DNA of 16,517 nucleotides from Balneola sp. (GTDB lineage: Bacteria > Bacteroidota > Rhodothermia > Balneolales > Balneolaceae): positions 1 to 16,517 of the forward strand of contig PCAT01000033.1 in the NCBI GenBank assembly GCA_002730655.1. Direction: 5' to 3'. The stretch's first letter is position 1. Each line of letters starts with the position of its first letter. The translations under genes and the position numbers were made by a program. The notes beneath the pieces were generated by a model. That model ran no database searches. It was not told the origin of the DNA and worked only from the letters and a program-made list of their open reading frames with translations. This document shows positions 7,699-14,888 of this stretch, in pieces.

Positions 7699-8253
7699 AT
7701 GTTTATCCCGGAAAGTATCGTTATAAAAGATGAGCGTTTTGTCCCATTTATTAGTCGGGAGCAAATTGACGCTCGCATTTCTCTTATGGGAAAGCAGTTG
7801 GATAAAGATTACAAGGATTTAAATCCAATTTTTATTGGGGTTCTCAATGGATCTTTTATCTTTCTTGCCGACCTCATGCGTCATGTTCAAATACCATGTG
7901 AGGTAGACTTCGTGAAATTGAGTAGCTATGGCGACCAAAAAGTCTCTTCAGGTAATGTTATAACCCTTAAAAAAGTGGATGCTAGACTAGAAGGACGTCA
8001 CATTATTCTGGTGGAGGATATTGTTGATACTGGCCTTTCAATGAATTATATGCTCGATCAAATGAAGGTACATAAGCCTGCTTCAGTGGCCGTTATCACC
8101 CTCTTACACAAAAAAGAGGCCACGGTACATCCTGTATCGCTGGATTATGTGGGTTTTGAGATCCCCAATGCATTTGTATTAGGCTACGGGCTTGATTATG
8201 CCCAGCAGGGTAGAAACCTAGGGCAAATTTATATTCTAGAAAATAAAAAATAA
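7699..8253 (+). CDS. hpt: Hypoxanthine phosphoribosyltransferase
   Basis: The 184-residue product salvages hypoxanthine (and usually guanine) with PRPP to make IMP/GMP in the cytoplasm. It shows I-G-V-L-N-G-S-F-I-F (46-55), a flexible-loop region S-S-Y-G-D (75-79), the PRPP-binding motif V-E-D-I-V-D-T-G (105-112), L-L-H-K-K (near 135) and the C-terminal V-G-F-E-I-P-N-A-F-V-L-G-Y-G-L-D-Y. These match the family over its full length. ATG 7699 lies 16 bases after the tilS stop. TTG 7663 in the same frame would overlap tilS and add 12 residues that are not family-like. The best AGGAG-like run (7672-7676) lies far from the ATG, so initiation relies on something other than a standard ribosome-binding site. 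Confidence 0.95.
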   Translation: MFIPESIVIKDERFVPFISREQIDARISLMGKQLDKDYKDLNPIFIGVLNGSFIFLADLMRHVQIPCEVDFVKLSSYGDQKVSSGNVITLKKVDARLEGRHIILVEDIVDTGLSMNYMLDQMKVHKPASVAVITLLHKKEATVHPVSLDYVGFEIPNAFVLGYGLDYAQQGRNLGQIYILENKK

Positions 8254-8324
8254 CCACGGTTCTCATTGCGTGCGGGCTTGAACTGCCGTATATTTTTAGT
8301 CCTTTAAAATGCATTGCATCCGCT

Positions 8325-8413
8325 GGAGAGGTGGCTGAGTGGCTGAAAGCGCTCCCCTGCTAAGGGAGTTTATGTGGAAACACGTAACGAGGGTTCGAAT
8401 CCCTCCCTCTCCG
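8325..8413 (+). tRNA. tRNA-Ser (anticodon GCU, codons AGU/AGC)
   Basis: This 89-base class II tRNA has acceptor arms GGAGAGG (8325-8331) and CCTCTCC (8406-8412) and discriminator G at 8413. The anticodon stem is CTCCC/GGGAG around loop CTGCTAA, with anticodon GCT at 8359-8361. The long variable arm TATGTG/CACGTA closes on GAAA. The T arm is GAGGG-TTCGAAT-CCCTC. The 3' CCA is not encoded (GCATT follows). The long variable arm confirms serine. A short palindrome ATGCA-T-TGCAT (8309-8319) sits just upstream; a promoter with TTGAAC (8278) and TAAAAT (8305) is possible but its spacing is poor. Confidence 0.97.
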
Positions 8414-8432
8414 CATTAAATTTAGTTATTTT

Positions 8433-9476
8433 ATGGCAGAACTTAAGCTTCGCTTTCAATCTCATCACCTGCCTCTAGCGCAAACCTTTACTATAGCGTA
8501 CAGCTCACGCACTCACACCCCAATAAGTTTCGTTCAGCTTCAATGGGGAAATCATGTTGGCTATGGAGAAGCGGCTATGCCACCTTATCTTGGTGAATCT
8601 GCACAAACAGCAGAGTCATTCTATTCTAGTCTAGATTTTTCCTGGGTAACTGATCCAAGTGATTTGGAGAAGGTATTGGGTTATGTTCAATCACATAGAT
8701 TAGGTAATCCATCTGCAAAAGCTGCGATCGATATAGCTTTGCATGATTTACACGCCAAGCGTTTGGGGATCCCAGTACATCAGCTTTTTGGGCTTAATCC
8801 CGCGAATGCACCACAGACTTCATATACGATTGGAATACAACCTTTGGAAGAGGTGCATACTTTACTCCCAAATACCGATCCTTTTGGATTAATAAAGGTA
8901 AAATTAGGAGGAGGCCATGATCGTCAAATGATTGATTTGATTCGTAGCTATACAGATAAGCCAATAAGTGTTGATGTAAATCAAGGATGGACAGAAAAGG
9001 AGAAGGCCCTTGAAGAGATATATTGGCTCAAGGAACGCGGTATTGTGTACGTAGAACAGCCCATGTCAAAAGAAAGTACCATGGATATGGAATGGCTTAG
9101 CCAGCATTCACCTCTACCTACTATTGCTGATGAATCAGTACAACGCCTTACCGACCTGTTCGAATTGAAAAATTATTTTCATGGGGTTAATATTAAGCTT
9201 ATGAAATGTACGGGTATTAGAGAGGGTTACCTCATGGCCAAGATAGCTAAATCACTTGGACTGAAAGTGATGATTGGTTGTATGACTGAAAGCTCATGTG
9301 GTATCGCAGCTGCCACTCAATTAGCTCCACTCGCTGATTGGGTAGACTTAGATGGTCATTTCTTGCTGGCAAACGATCCCTTTGAAGGTCTTAGTTTTTA
9401 TGAGGGCGTTGTGCAATTAAGCCAACTTAATGGTTTAGGTGTTTTTCCGAAACACCTTATTTGGGACGATCAATAA
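8433..9476 (+). CDS. Dipeptide epimerase (L-Ala-D/L-Glu epimerase type, enolase superfamily)
   Basis: This 347-residue member of the mandelate racemase/muconate lactonising branch epimerises the second residue of a dipeptide, classically L-Ala-D-Glu from peptidoglycan turnover. The acid/base lysines are in K-V-K (155-157) and at Lys255 (N-I-K-L-M-K). The Mg2+ ligands are Asp181 (D-V-N-Q-G-W), Glu208 (V-E-Q-P-M) and Asp233 (A-D-E-S). C-M-T-E-S (283-287) and V-D-L-D-G (304-308), where the D-x-D binds the substrate's amino group in characterised dipeptide epimerases, place it in that subgroup. An N-terminal capping domain covers about 1-120. Exact dipeptide preference in this family varies and cannot be read from sequence. 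It starts 19 bases after tRNA-Ser and its 3' end overlaps the thioesterase gene by 20 bases, tail to tail. Confidence 0.88.
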   Translation: MAELKLRFQSHHLPLAQTFTIAYSSRTHTPISFVQLQWGNHVGYGEAAMPPYLGESAQTAESFYSSLDFSWVTDPSDLEKVLGYVQSHRLGNPSAKAAIDIALHDLHAKRLGIPVHQLFGLNPANAPQTSYTIGIQPLEEVHTLLPNTDPFGLIKVKLGGGHDRQMIDLIRSYTDKPISVDVNQGWTEKEKALEEIYWLKERGIVYVEQPMSKESTMDMEWLSQHSPLPTIADESVQRLTDLFELKNYFHGVNIKLMKCTGIREGYLMAKIAKSLGLKVMIGCMTESSCGIAAATQLAPLADWVDLDGHFLLANDPFEGLSFYEGVVQLSQLNGLGVFPKHLIWDDQ

Positions 9477-9888
9477 TAGCAATAGTACAGCGCGATGTGC
9501 AAATAAGTCGCTTTTTTTGATCGGTTATCTTGATTTCCCAAACCTGCATACTTCGTCCAACTTGAAGGGGAGTAGCTACAGCCGATACTTTTCCACCTTC
9601 CATAACAGGGCGATGATGATTAGCGTTGATTTCGACTCCTACTGCTGTTTTGTCCTTAGGTAAATGTAACCACGCACCTACAGATGCTAGAGTTTCGGCT
9701 AGAGCAACAGAAGCACCCCCATGAAGTACACGAAAGGGTTGTACTGTTGACTCATTCACAGGCATGCTAGCAATACACTCATCTTTAGTAAGTTTTGAAA
9801 ATTCGATGCCCATCATCGTTGCCATATTTGGTTTCACCGAACCAAGTAGATTCTCCACAAGTTCTTCTAAGCCAGGTTCTATGTACAT
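9457..9888 (-). CDS. PaaI-like hotdog-fold thioesterase
   Basis: The 143-residue product has the hotdog thioesterase pattern of the PaaI/YbdB type: N-E-S-T-V-Q-P-F-R-V-L-H-G-G-A-S-V-A-L-A-E-T in mid-protein with the conserved H-G-G and acidic E. It is followed by V-G-V-E-I-N-A-N-H-H-R-P and G-K-V-S-A-V-A-T-P. Such enzymes hydrolyse acyl- or aryl-CoA thioesters; the substrate is not predictable. The frame is open to ATG 9948, but those 20 residues (rich in Q, K and N) look like leader sequence, so ATG 9888 is preferred. No clear Shine-Dalgarno is visible. It diverges from an acyl-CoA synthetase, a pairing that makes CoA-ester metabolism likely, and overlaps the epimerase gene by 20 bases at its 3' end. 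Confidence 0.88.
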   Translation of the reverse strand: MYIEPGLEELVENLLGSVKPNMATMMGIEFSKLTKDECIASMPVNESTVQPFRVLHGGASVALAETLASVGAWLHLPKDKTAVGVEINANHHRPVMEGGKVSAVATPLQVGRSMQVWEIKITDQKKRLICTSRCTIAIIDRPK

Positions 9889-9963
9889 CGGATGATAGTT
9901 TAGATAGTTATTGTTTGTTTTCTTTTGTTGAAATATAGGGATAAGCATTATTTATTGTATATT

Positions 9964-9994
9964 TTTGCCTTATTAATGAATAATGATACTTTTG
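9964..9994 (+). promoter_or_regulatory. Bacteroidota-type -33/-7 promoter of the acyl-CoA synthetase gene
   Basis: TTTG at 9964-9967 and TACTTTTG at 9987-9994 match the Bacteroidota consensus TTTG and TAnnTTTG, separated by 19 bases. Transcription would start near position 10000. That places ATG 9983, the furthest upstream in-frame start, inside the promoter, and supports the start at 10091 with a leader of about 90 bases. Confidence 0.65.
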
Positions 9995-10090
9995 TGTAAA
10001 AGAAGTCAATATTATAAGTCTTCTGATTTAGTTACAGTATCTAAGAATACACCTAAGGATAGTTTAACAACTGAATTAAATGTCAGCGAT

Positions 10091-11887
10091 ATGAATATGT
10101 CAGCAACTACTGTGCCGGTACTTTTTGAGCAAAATCTTGAAAAAAATGTATCAGGAATAGCATGTGCTACCAAAAGAGAAGGTAATTGGACCTCATTGAG
10201 TGTTCAAGAGTTAAAACAACAGATACGATATTTATCCCTTGGATTACATTCTCTTGGAGTTAAGAAAGGTGATGCGGTTTCTATCCATTCACCAAATAGT
10301 TCACAATGGGTAGTTTGTGATCAAGCTATACTATCCATTGGAGCAGTTAATGTTGCCATTTATACTACCCAGCCTACTGATCAAATCGTATATATTTTGA
10401 ATGATTCGAAAACCGTAGTGCATTTTGTCTCTACCAAAGAAATGTTTGAAGGGCTCTCAGAACAATTATCAGAAGTCTCTACTCTTAAAAAAATTATATT
10501 TATGGAAGAGGGGCTTAAAAATGATGATATAGAGCAATATATGAGTTTTGATTCACTTCTTAAGCTAGGTAAAAAAATATACGAAGAAAGACCTGAATTG
10601 TTTGAGTCCATACGTTCCAGCATTACTGCTCAAGATTTGGCCAATATAAATTATACCTCTGGCACAACAGGTGTTCCAAAAGGGGTAATGTTGAGCCATC
10701 ATAATCTTGTTTCTAATACTCTTTCATCATTGGAAAGACTACCATTTACTACCACAAATGATTCACATGCTGTATTGTCCTATCTACCACTAGCTCATAT
10801 GATCGAAAGAATTGGAGCTTACTTATATACTGGTGCTGGAGCGACTATATATTATGTGGATGATCTAGCGGCAATTAAAGAGGATTTGCAGCAGATTCAG
10901 CCCATCTTTTTTGCTACGGTACCTCGGTTACTCGAAAAAATTCATACAGGTCTGAAATCGAAGGGACAGGAATTATCAGGTGCAAAGAAGCAACTTTATT
11001 ATTGGGCTTTAAAAATGGCGGAGTATTCTGATCCAGAATTACCTTTGAACGGCTTTGAAAAAATTAAATGGACTATTGCTGATACCTTAGTGTATAAAAA
11101 AATTAGAGAAGGTTTGGGTGGAAAGATTGAAGGAACCATATCTGCAGGTGCCGCTCTTCACCCTACTATTATGAGATTTTTTAATGGGATTGGGATTAAA
11201 TGTCTTATTGGATATGGACTTACGGAAACCTCTCCCATTCTGACCACGAGTTTGCCAGAGAAAATACGTATCGGATCAGCCGGTTTACCTATTGCAGGAG
11301 TTAATATCCGTATTGCGAAAGATGGTGAAGTACAAGCAATAGGACCCAATATAATGCAGGGTTATTTTGGTAAACCGGATTGGACAAAAGAAGTTCTGAC
11401 CGAAGATGGATGGTTCTGTACAGGAGATATTGGGTATTTGGACCCCGATGGCTGGCTCTTTATTACTGATAGAAAGAAGGACTTATTTAAGCTCTCTACT
11501 GGGAAATATGTGGCTCCACAACCGATAGAAAATAGTTTAACTAAAAGTCCATACATTGACCAAGCGGTTGTAGTTGGAATAGAACGTAAGTTTTGTAGTG
11601 CTTTATTATACCCAGATTTTGCTAGAATTCAAGAGCATTTAAATCAGAAAAAAAATCAAGTAGATTTGAGCAATCTTGAGCAGGATCCCCTGGTATTGAC
11701 TACAATACAGCAGGAAGTGGATAAAGTTAACGAGAATCTTCCACCTTGGGAGCAAATCAAAAAATATCAATTCTTACCAGAACCTTTATCTATAAAGCGA
11801 GGTGAATTAACCCCAAAAATGAGTGTAAAACGCCAAGTTGTTTCTAAAAGCTATATAGAATTAATTGAAAAGATTTATTCAATTTAA
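10091..11887 (+). CDS. Long-chain-fatty-acid--CoA ligase (AMP-forming acyl-CoA synthetase)
   Basis: This 598-residue enzyme activates fatty acids to acyl-CoA through an acyl-AMP. It shows the AMP-binding P-loop Y-T-S-G-T-T-G-V-P-K-G (188-198), Y-L-P-L-A-H-M-I-E-R (231-240), the A5 motif Y-G-L-T-E-T-S-P (375-382), T-G-D-I-G (444-448) and D-R-K-K-D-L-F-K-L-S-T-G-K-Y-V (460-474). Y-G-L-T-E-T and the length match the long-chain (FAA1-like) group rather than short-chain synthetases. The start at ATG 10091 (M-N-M-S-A-T-T) is chosen because the promoter at 9964-9994 lies within the longer frame and the family alignment begins here; ATG 10097 is also possible. It diverges from the thioesterase and converges on the Gfo/Idh-like gene with a 1-base gap. 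Confidence 0.92.
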   Translation: MNMSATTVPVLFEQNLEKNVSGIACATKREGNWTSLSVQELKQQIRYLSLGLHSLGVKKGDAVSIHSPNSSQWVVCDQAILSIGAVNVAIYTTQPTDQIVYILNDSKTVVHFVSTKEMFEGLSEQLSEVSTLKKIIFMEEGLKNDDIEQYMSFDSLLKLGKKIYEERPELFESIRSSITAQDLANINYTSGTTGVPKGVMLSHHNLVSNTLSSLERLPFTTTNDSHAVLSYLPLAHMIERIGAYLYTGAGATIYYVDDLAAIKEDLQQIQPIFFATVPRLLEKIHTGLKSKGQELSGAKKQLYYWALKMAEYSDPELPLNGFEKIKWTIADTLVYKKIREGLGGKIEGTISAGAALHPTIMRFFNGIGIKCLIGYGLTETSPILTTSLPEKIRIGSAGLPIAGVNIRIAKDGEVQAIGPNIMQGYFGKPDWTKEVLTEDGWFCTGDIGYLDPDGWLFITDRKKDLFKLSTGKYVAPQPIENSLTKSPYIDQAVVVGIERKFCSALLYPDFARIQEHLNQKKNQVDLSNLEQDPLVLTTIQQEVDKVNENLPPWEQIKKYQFLPEPLSIKRGELTPKMSVKRQVVSKSYIELIEKIYSI

Positions 11888-11931
11888 TCTATAGTAGTTT
11901 TGATTTAATTTTTTCTAAATTAATTGAAAAG
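11859..11931. repeat. 14-base direct repeat at the convergent junction
   Basis: AATTAATTGAAAAG occurs at 11859-11872, in the last codons of the acyl-CoA synthetase gene, and again at 11918-11931, within the last codons of the opposing gene. It is AT-rich, so chance or a local duplication are both possible. No convincing bidirectional terminator hairpin is seen between the two genes. Confidence 0.35.
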
Positions 11932-12734
11932 CGGAGAGCATCATAGGAAGAATAAACTACCTCTCTTTTTAATTGAACATTCTTTAAAAAATGAAGGGCT
12001 GATTTTTCCGCTGTTTTAGTTGAATCAAATTTTTTTGATTCAAATGAAAGTCTTTCCTGGGTGTCTAAAAAACTATACTTGAGTTCTTGTTTAGACACCA
12101 AACATTCTATGAAGGATTTATTTGCAGCTATGTATCTACTATGTTGCTCAAGGGTTGAACTAACCTGTATTTGAATGGAAGCAGATGCACCACTGTCGAA
12201 ACGTATAAGTAGGTGAATAGCTTGTGGTTGGTCGGGTAATAAGTGACTCTGTTTCACTTCAATCAGATGTATTCCACTATCTATCCATTTTAAGCATAAA
12301 GCTAATTCATCGGCCCAGGCATTTATAAAAGTTCGGCTAGAGTGAGCTATTTTGGACCTATTTAGGTTCCTATGAATTTGTATAAATTGAGGTTTGCTGA
12401 TCTTGTCTTTCATCCATTGGGTCGAGGGGGAAAGTGTAGGCCAATGAGCTAGTTGAACCTCAACACCCGCTTCTTTACTAGTTCGGTGAATACGCTCTAG
12501 TTCTTTTGATGAAATAATGAAATCGCTGATAAAAAAGCAGGGGATACCTTCCTTAAGGGCGTCGAGTAGATGCTCTGTACGATTGGAGGTTGTGTCCAAG
12601 ATAAAACATGCATCGACCCTATTTAAGTCATGTATATGGGGTGCTAATACGACTTGTCGTACAATGTTATGTGGACGTAAATGACGTTCCCATCCCACCG
12701 CTCGTTCGACATCTCCAACAATTCCAACTATCAT
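11889..12734 (-). CDS. Divergent Gfo/Idh/MocA-like protein
   Basis: The 281-residue product has the outline of the Gfo/Idh/MocA oxidoreductase fold. It has a short Rossmann start M-I-V-G-I-V-G-D, D-A-C-F-I-L-D-T-T-S-N-R-T-E-H (41-55), helix L-L-D-A-L-K-E-G-I-P (56-65), and E-L-E-R-I-H-R-T-S-K-E-A-G-V (78-91), followed by a predicted beta-sheet C-terminal domain. Where the family carries E-K-P, whose lysine helps catalysis, this protein reads I-S-D-F (69-72). It is also shorter than the usual 330-380 residues, and the third glycine of the nucleotide motif is missing. It may therefore be a non-catalytic relative, a regulator, or an enzyme with an altered mechanism. It converges on the acyl-CoA synthetase gene, ending 1 base away. 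The family call is by pattern and is moderate. Confidence 0.6.
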   Translation of the reverse strand: MIVGIVGDVERAVGWERHLRPHNIVRQVVLAPHIHDLNRVDACFILDTTSNRTEHLLDALKEGIPCFFISDFIISSKELERIHRTSKEAGVEVQLAHWPTLSPSTQWMKDKISKPQFIQIHRNLNRSKIAHSSRTFINAWADELALCLKWIDSGIHLIEVKQSHLLPDQPQAIHLLIRFDSGASASIQIQVSSTLEQHSRYIAANKSFIECLVSKQELKYSFLDTQERLSFESKKFDSTKTAEKSALHFLKNVQLKREVVYSSYDALRFSINLEKIKSKLL

Positions 12735-12888
12735 ATGGGCTTAAGTATACTAATGATATGCAGTATTAATATTTTTATAACAACTCCTGTTTTCTCTTAT
12801 ATTATCAGCCTCTTCCATAATATATTATTAAAAATATTATAAACGCTATAATGAAATATTCTATATATTTTTTCATACTAGTAAAATT
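12735..12888. other. AT-rich intergenic stretch, no gene seen
   Basis: This gap marks the change from moderate to very low GC. It contains the 12-base palindrome ATAATATATTAT at 12817-12828, weak evidence in such AT-rich DNA. The promoter of the Gfo/Idh-like gene should lie at its left side, but no TAnnTTTG match was found. No integrase site, tRNA end or insertion sequence end is visible. Confidence 0.5.
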
Positions 12889-13497
12889 TTAGTCTTTATT
12901 CCAAATCATAAAAAATTCATAGAATCTTGAATTTATAATTTGTTCATTAACTTGTTCAGAGGAAAACAATAAGTTAACATGACTGAAGGCTAATGAGGTT
13001 GAGTCAGTTGTCATATCCAATTCAAAACCCGTTGTACTGTATTTAAATAAGTTAGTAGTTGGCATATAAATCTCTAATTGCATATCGTATTTACAGTTTA
13101 GAGAAAATTTACTGCATTCAGAAACCCTCTTCACTGTAGAGTTAACTTCATTCGTTAATTCTCCATTAATATATGCACTTGTGAATTTGCGTAATCCGAT
13201 ATCTCTATAATTTGTTTCGATTAACAGTAAATGTTTAACTAGTGATGTGTCTAGTATGACGGTATCAACATTTGAGCTATTTAATTCAATATCATATAAT
13301 TTATTGTTCAATTCGGTCCGTAAGTAATATTTTATGGAGCCATAACTTAAATCTCGGTCATATCTTTCTATACCTAATAATATAATATCACCATTAGTTC
13401 CTAGATCGTTTACAACAACATTTTTTCGTGTTAAATCAGTAGATGAACAACTGCAGGTAATTGACGATAAAAATAGTAATCCTATAAACCTAAGCAT
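12889..13497 (-). CDS. Hypothetical protein, probable lipoprotein
   Basis: I do not recognise this 202-residue protein. It begins with a short hydrophobic signal, M-L-R-F-I-G-L-L-F-L-S-S-I-T-C-S-C, with cysteines at 15 and 17. Either could be lipidated, though neither context (S-I-T-C, T-C-S-C) is a perfect lipobox. The remainder lacks membrane segments and looks mainly beta-stranded, with cysteines near residues 128 and 135 that could form a disulphide after export. It probably sits on the periplasmic side or outer membrane. It lies alone on the minus strand in the AT-rich region, divergent from the 406-residue protein with 141 bases between. No function is proposed. Confidence 0.6.
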   Translation of the reverse strand: MLRFIGLLFLSSITCSCSSTDLTRKNVVVNDLGTNGDIILLGIERYDRDLSYGSIKYYLRTELNNKLYDIELNSSNVDTVILDTSLVKHLLLIETNYRDIGLRKFTSAYINGELTNEVNSTVKRVSECSKFSLNCKYDMQLEIYMPTTNLFKYSTTGFELDMTTDSTSLAFSHVNLLFSSEQVNEQIINSRFYEFFMIWNKD

Positions 13498-13561
13498 TAA
13501 AAAAATTATTTAATTTCAAAATGGTCATTATTGTTTAATGTCATATGATGTAAATAGAATT

Positions 13562-13580
13562 CAAACTAACATTTAGTTTG
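13562..13580. repeat. Perfect 8-base inverted repeat between divergent genes
   Basis: CAAACTAA (13562-13569), a 3-base gap CAT, and TTAGTTTG (13573-13580) form a perfect dyad. It lies 65 bases upstream of the lipoprotein start and 59 bases upstream of the 406-residue protein start. It could be an operator or hairpin affecting both. A TTTG -33-like element overlaps its right arm, but no matching -7 element was found at proper spacing. Confidence 0.4.
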
Positions 13581-13638
13581 TTAAATTTTTAATTTATTTA
13601 AGGTAAAATCCAAACGGATATAAGTAGGTTTTAATCAA

Positions 13639-14859
13639 ATGAGCATACATAAATCAGCATCCTTAGAAACTGAATTATACCAAGAAATAAATTGGTCTTC
13701 CATTATTGATTCATTGAATGATGAGTACAAGGACAAAGATATTTTAATCAATAGAGAGGTTATAGATGATTTGTCAGGTGGCTATTTTTCAAAATCACCT
13801 TGGAAGTTATTTGAACTGACTAAAGGTGAACAAATATCAGTCATCATACTGAAAAGTTTTTGTGCTATATATTCTAGCAGAACTACCAATCAAATTAAGG
13901 TTATTAGTTTTTACTCCAATCTTGAAAATGATTGGGTTCGATTTAGAATGATTGAATTAGTTGAAAGATTTAAAAATAAGCTTATAGAATTTAACTGGGA
14001 CAACCGAGTCATTATATTAAAAGATATAAATAGAAAGAGAAGATGGGAGTTTGAATTATCTGAAACGGAATTATTTTTGTTAAAAGATCTATTTGAACGT
14101 GTAATCGATGAATGGTCAAACCTCTTACAAGAAGTAATCCAAAGAGAAGTAGAAGAAAAAAAAGAAATAGAAAAAGCGCTGTTAAAATATTCAGAAAAAA
14201 CAGGCTTAGATTTAGCATCTAAGTCAAATACTCCCGATGAATTTATACATATTAGCGACTTACTTGAAAATCCAATAGATATAGAAAAATTAATTCATAA
14301 ATATGAAAATAAAATAATAATAATTTTTAAATCTTCTTTTCAAAATATTGAAAGACTGGTTGTAAAATTGGAACTGAAAAAGAAAATAATTGCTAGTATT
14401 TTTGATATAATAATAAATCGTTCAAAGATAGTAGACTTTGCTGCGCATATTGGTATTTTAAAAAATGAGATATATATTTATCAATTAATTTATATATATA
14501 CTATAATAATGATTTTGTCAATAGATAATGATAAAGAAAAATGTTATGAAGATATATATAGAATATTCGATAAACTGAATCTTTTTAATCTAGAAATAAC
14601 TCAGCAACATACCACTTCTTTGGCAGAAGATAATGAGATTTCTAACTCATTTATGCAAATTTATAAGCATACAAAAGACTTATATAATAATCTGTTGAAG
14701 TTAAATTACTTAATTGATGGATCTGGATATGATTTCACAGCTAATCTGAAATCTGAATTAGATGCAGTTAAATCTAATACCAATCATGTTAATCTATTGA
14801 AAGGAATTCAGAAATATAAATTTTATGAAATTCCTGACAATACTATTACTCAGGATTGA
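13639..14859 (+). CDS. Hypothetical cytoplasmic protein with a charged helical middle
   Basis: I do not recognise this 406-residue protein. It has no signal peptide. Residues 1-140 alternate short predicted strands and helices (for example I-S-V-I-I-L-K-S at 66-73, V-I-I-L-K-D at 124-129). Residues about 145-188 form a long, highly charged helix (L-F-E-R-V-I-D-E-W ... E-V-E-E-K-K-E-I-E-K), likely coiled coil. Residues 210-320 are rich in Ile and Lys with a hydrophobic run at about 278-296 (Y-I-Y-Q-L-I-Y-I-Y-T-I-I-M-I-L), which may be a buried helix or a membrane-associated segment. The C-terminal part is helical and polar. Codon use is strongly AT-biased. It is followed after 29 bases by the TonB-C-like secreted protein on the same strand, likely in one transcript. 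No function can be assigned. Confidence 0.65.
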   Translation: MSIHKSASLETELYQEINWSSIIDSLNDEYKDKDILINREVIDDLSGGYFSKSPWKLFELTKGEQISVIILKSFCAIYSSRTTNQIKVISFYSNLENDWVRFRMIELVERFKNKLIEFNWDNRVIILKDINRKRRWEFELSETELFLLKDLFERVIDEWSNLLQEVIQREVEEKKEIEKALLKYSEKTGLDLASKSNTPDEFIHISDLLENPIDIEKLIHKYENKIIIIFKSSFQNIERLVVKLELKKKIIASIFDIIINRSKIVDFAAHIGILKNEIYIYQLIYIYTIIMILSIDNDKEKCYEDIYRIFDKLNLFNLEITQQHTTSLAEDNEISNSFMQIYKHTKDLYNNLLKLNYLIDGSGYDFTANLKSELDAVKSNTNHVNLLKGIQKYKFYEIPDNTITQD

Positions 14860-14888
14860 AAAATGTATAATTTATTTAGTTAGCTAAA

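Noticed and set aside
9983..10090. ATG 9983 as the acyl-CoA synthetase start
   Set aside because: It lies inside the promoter elements and the added residues (M-I-L-L-C-K-R-S ...) do not look like the family N-terminus.
12817..12828. Palindrome ATAATATATTAT as a regulatory site
   Set aside because: Such palindromes are expected by chance in DNA this AT-rich; no partner copy or positional support.
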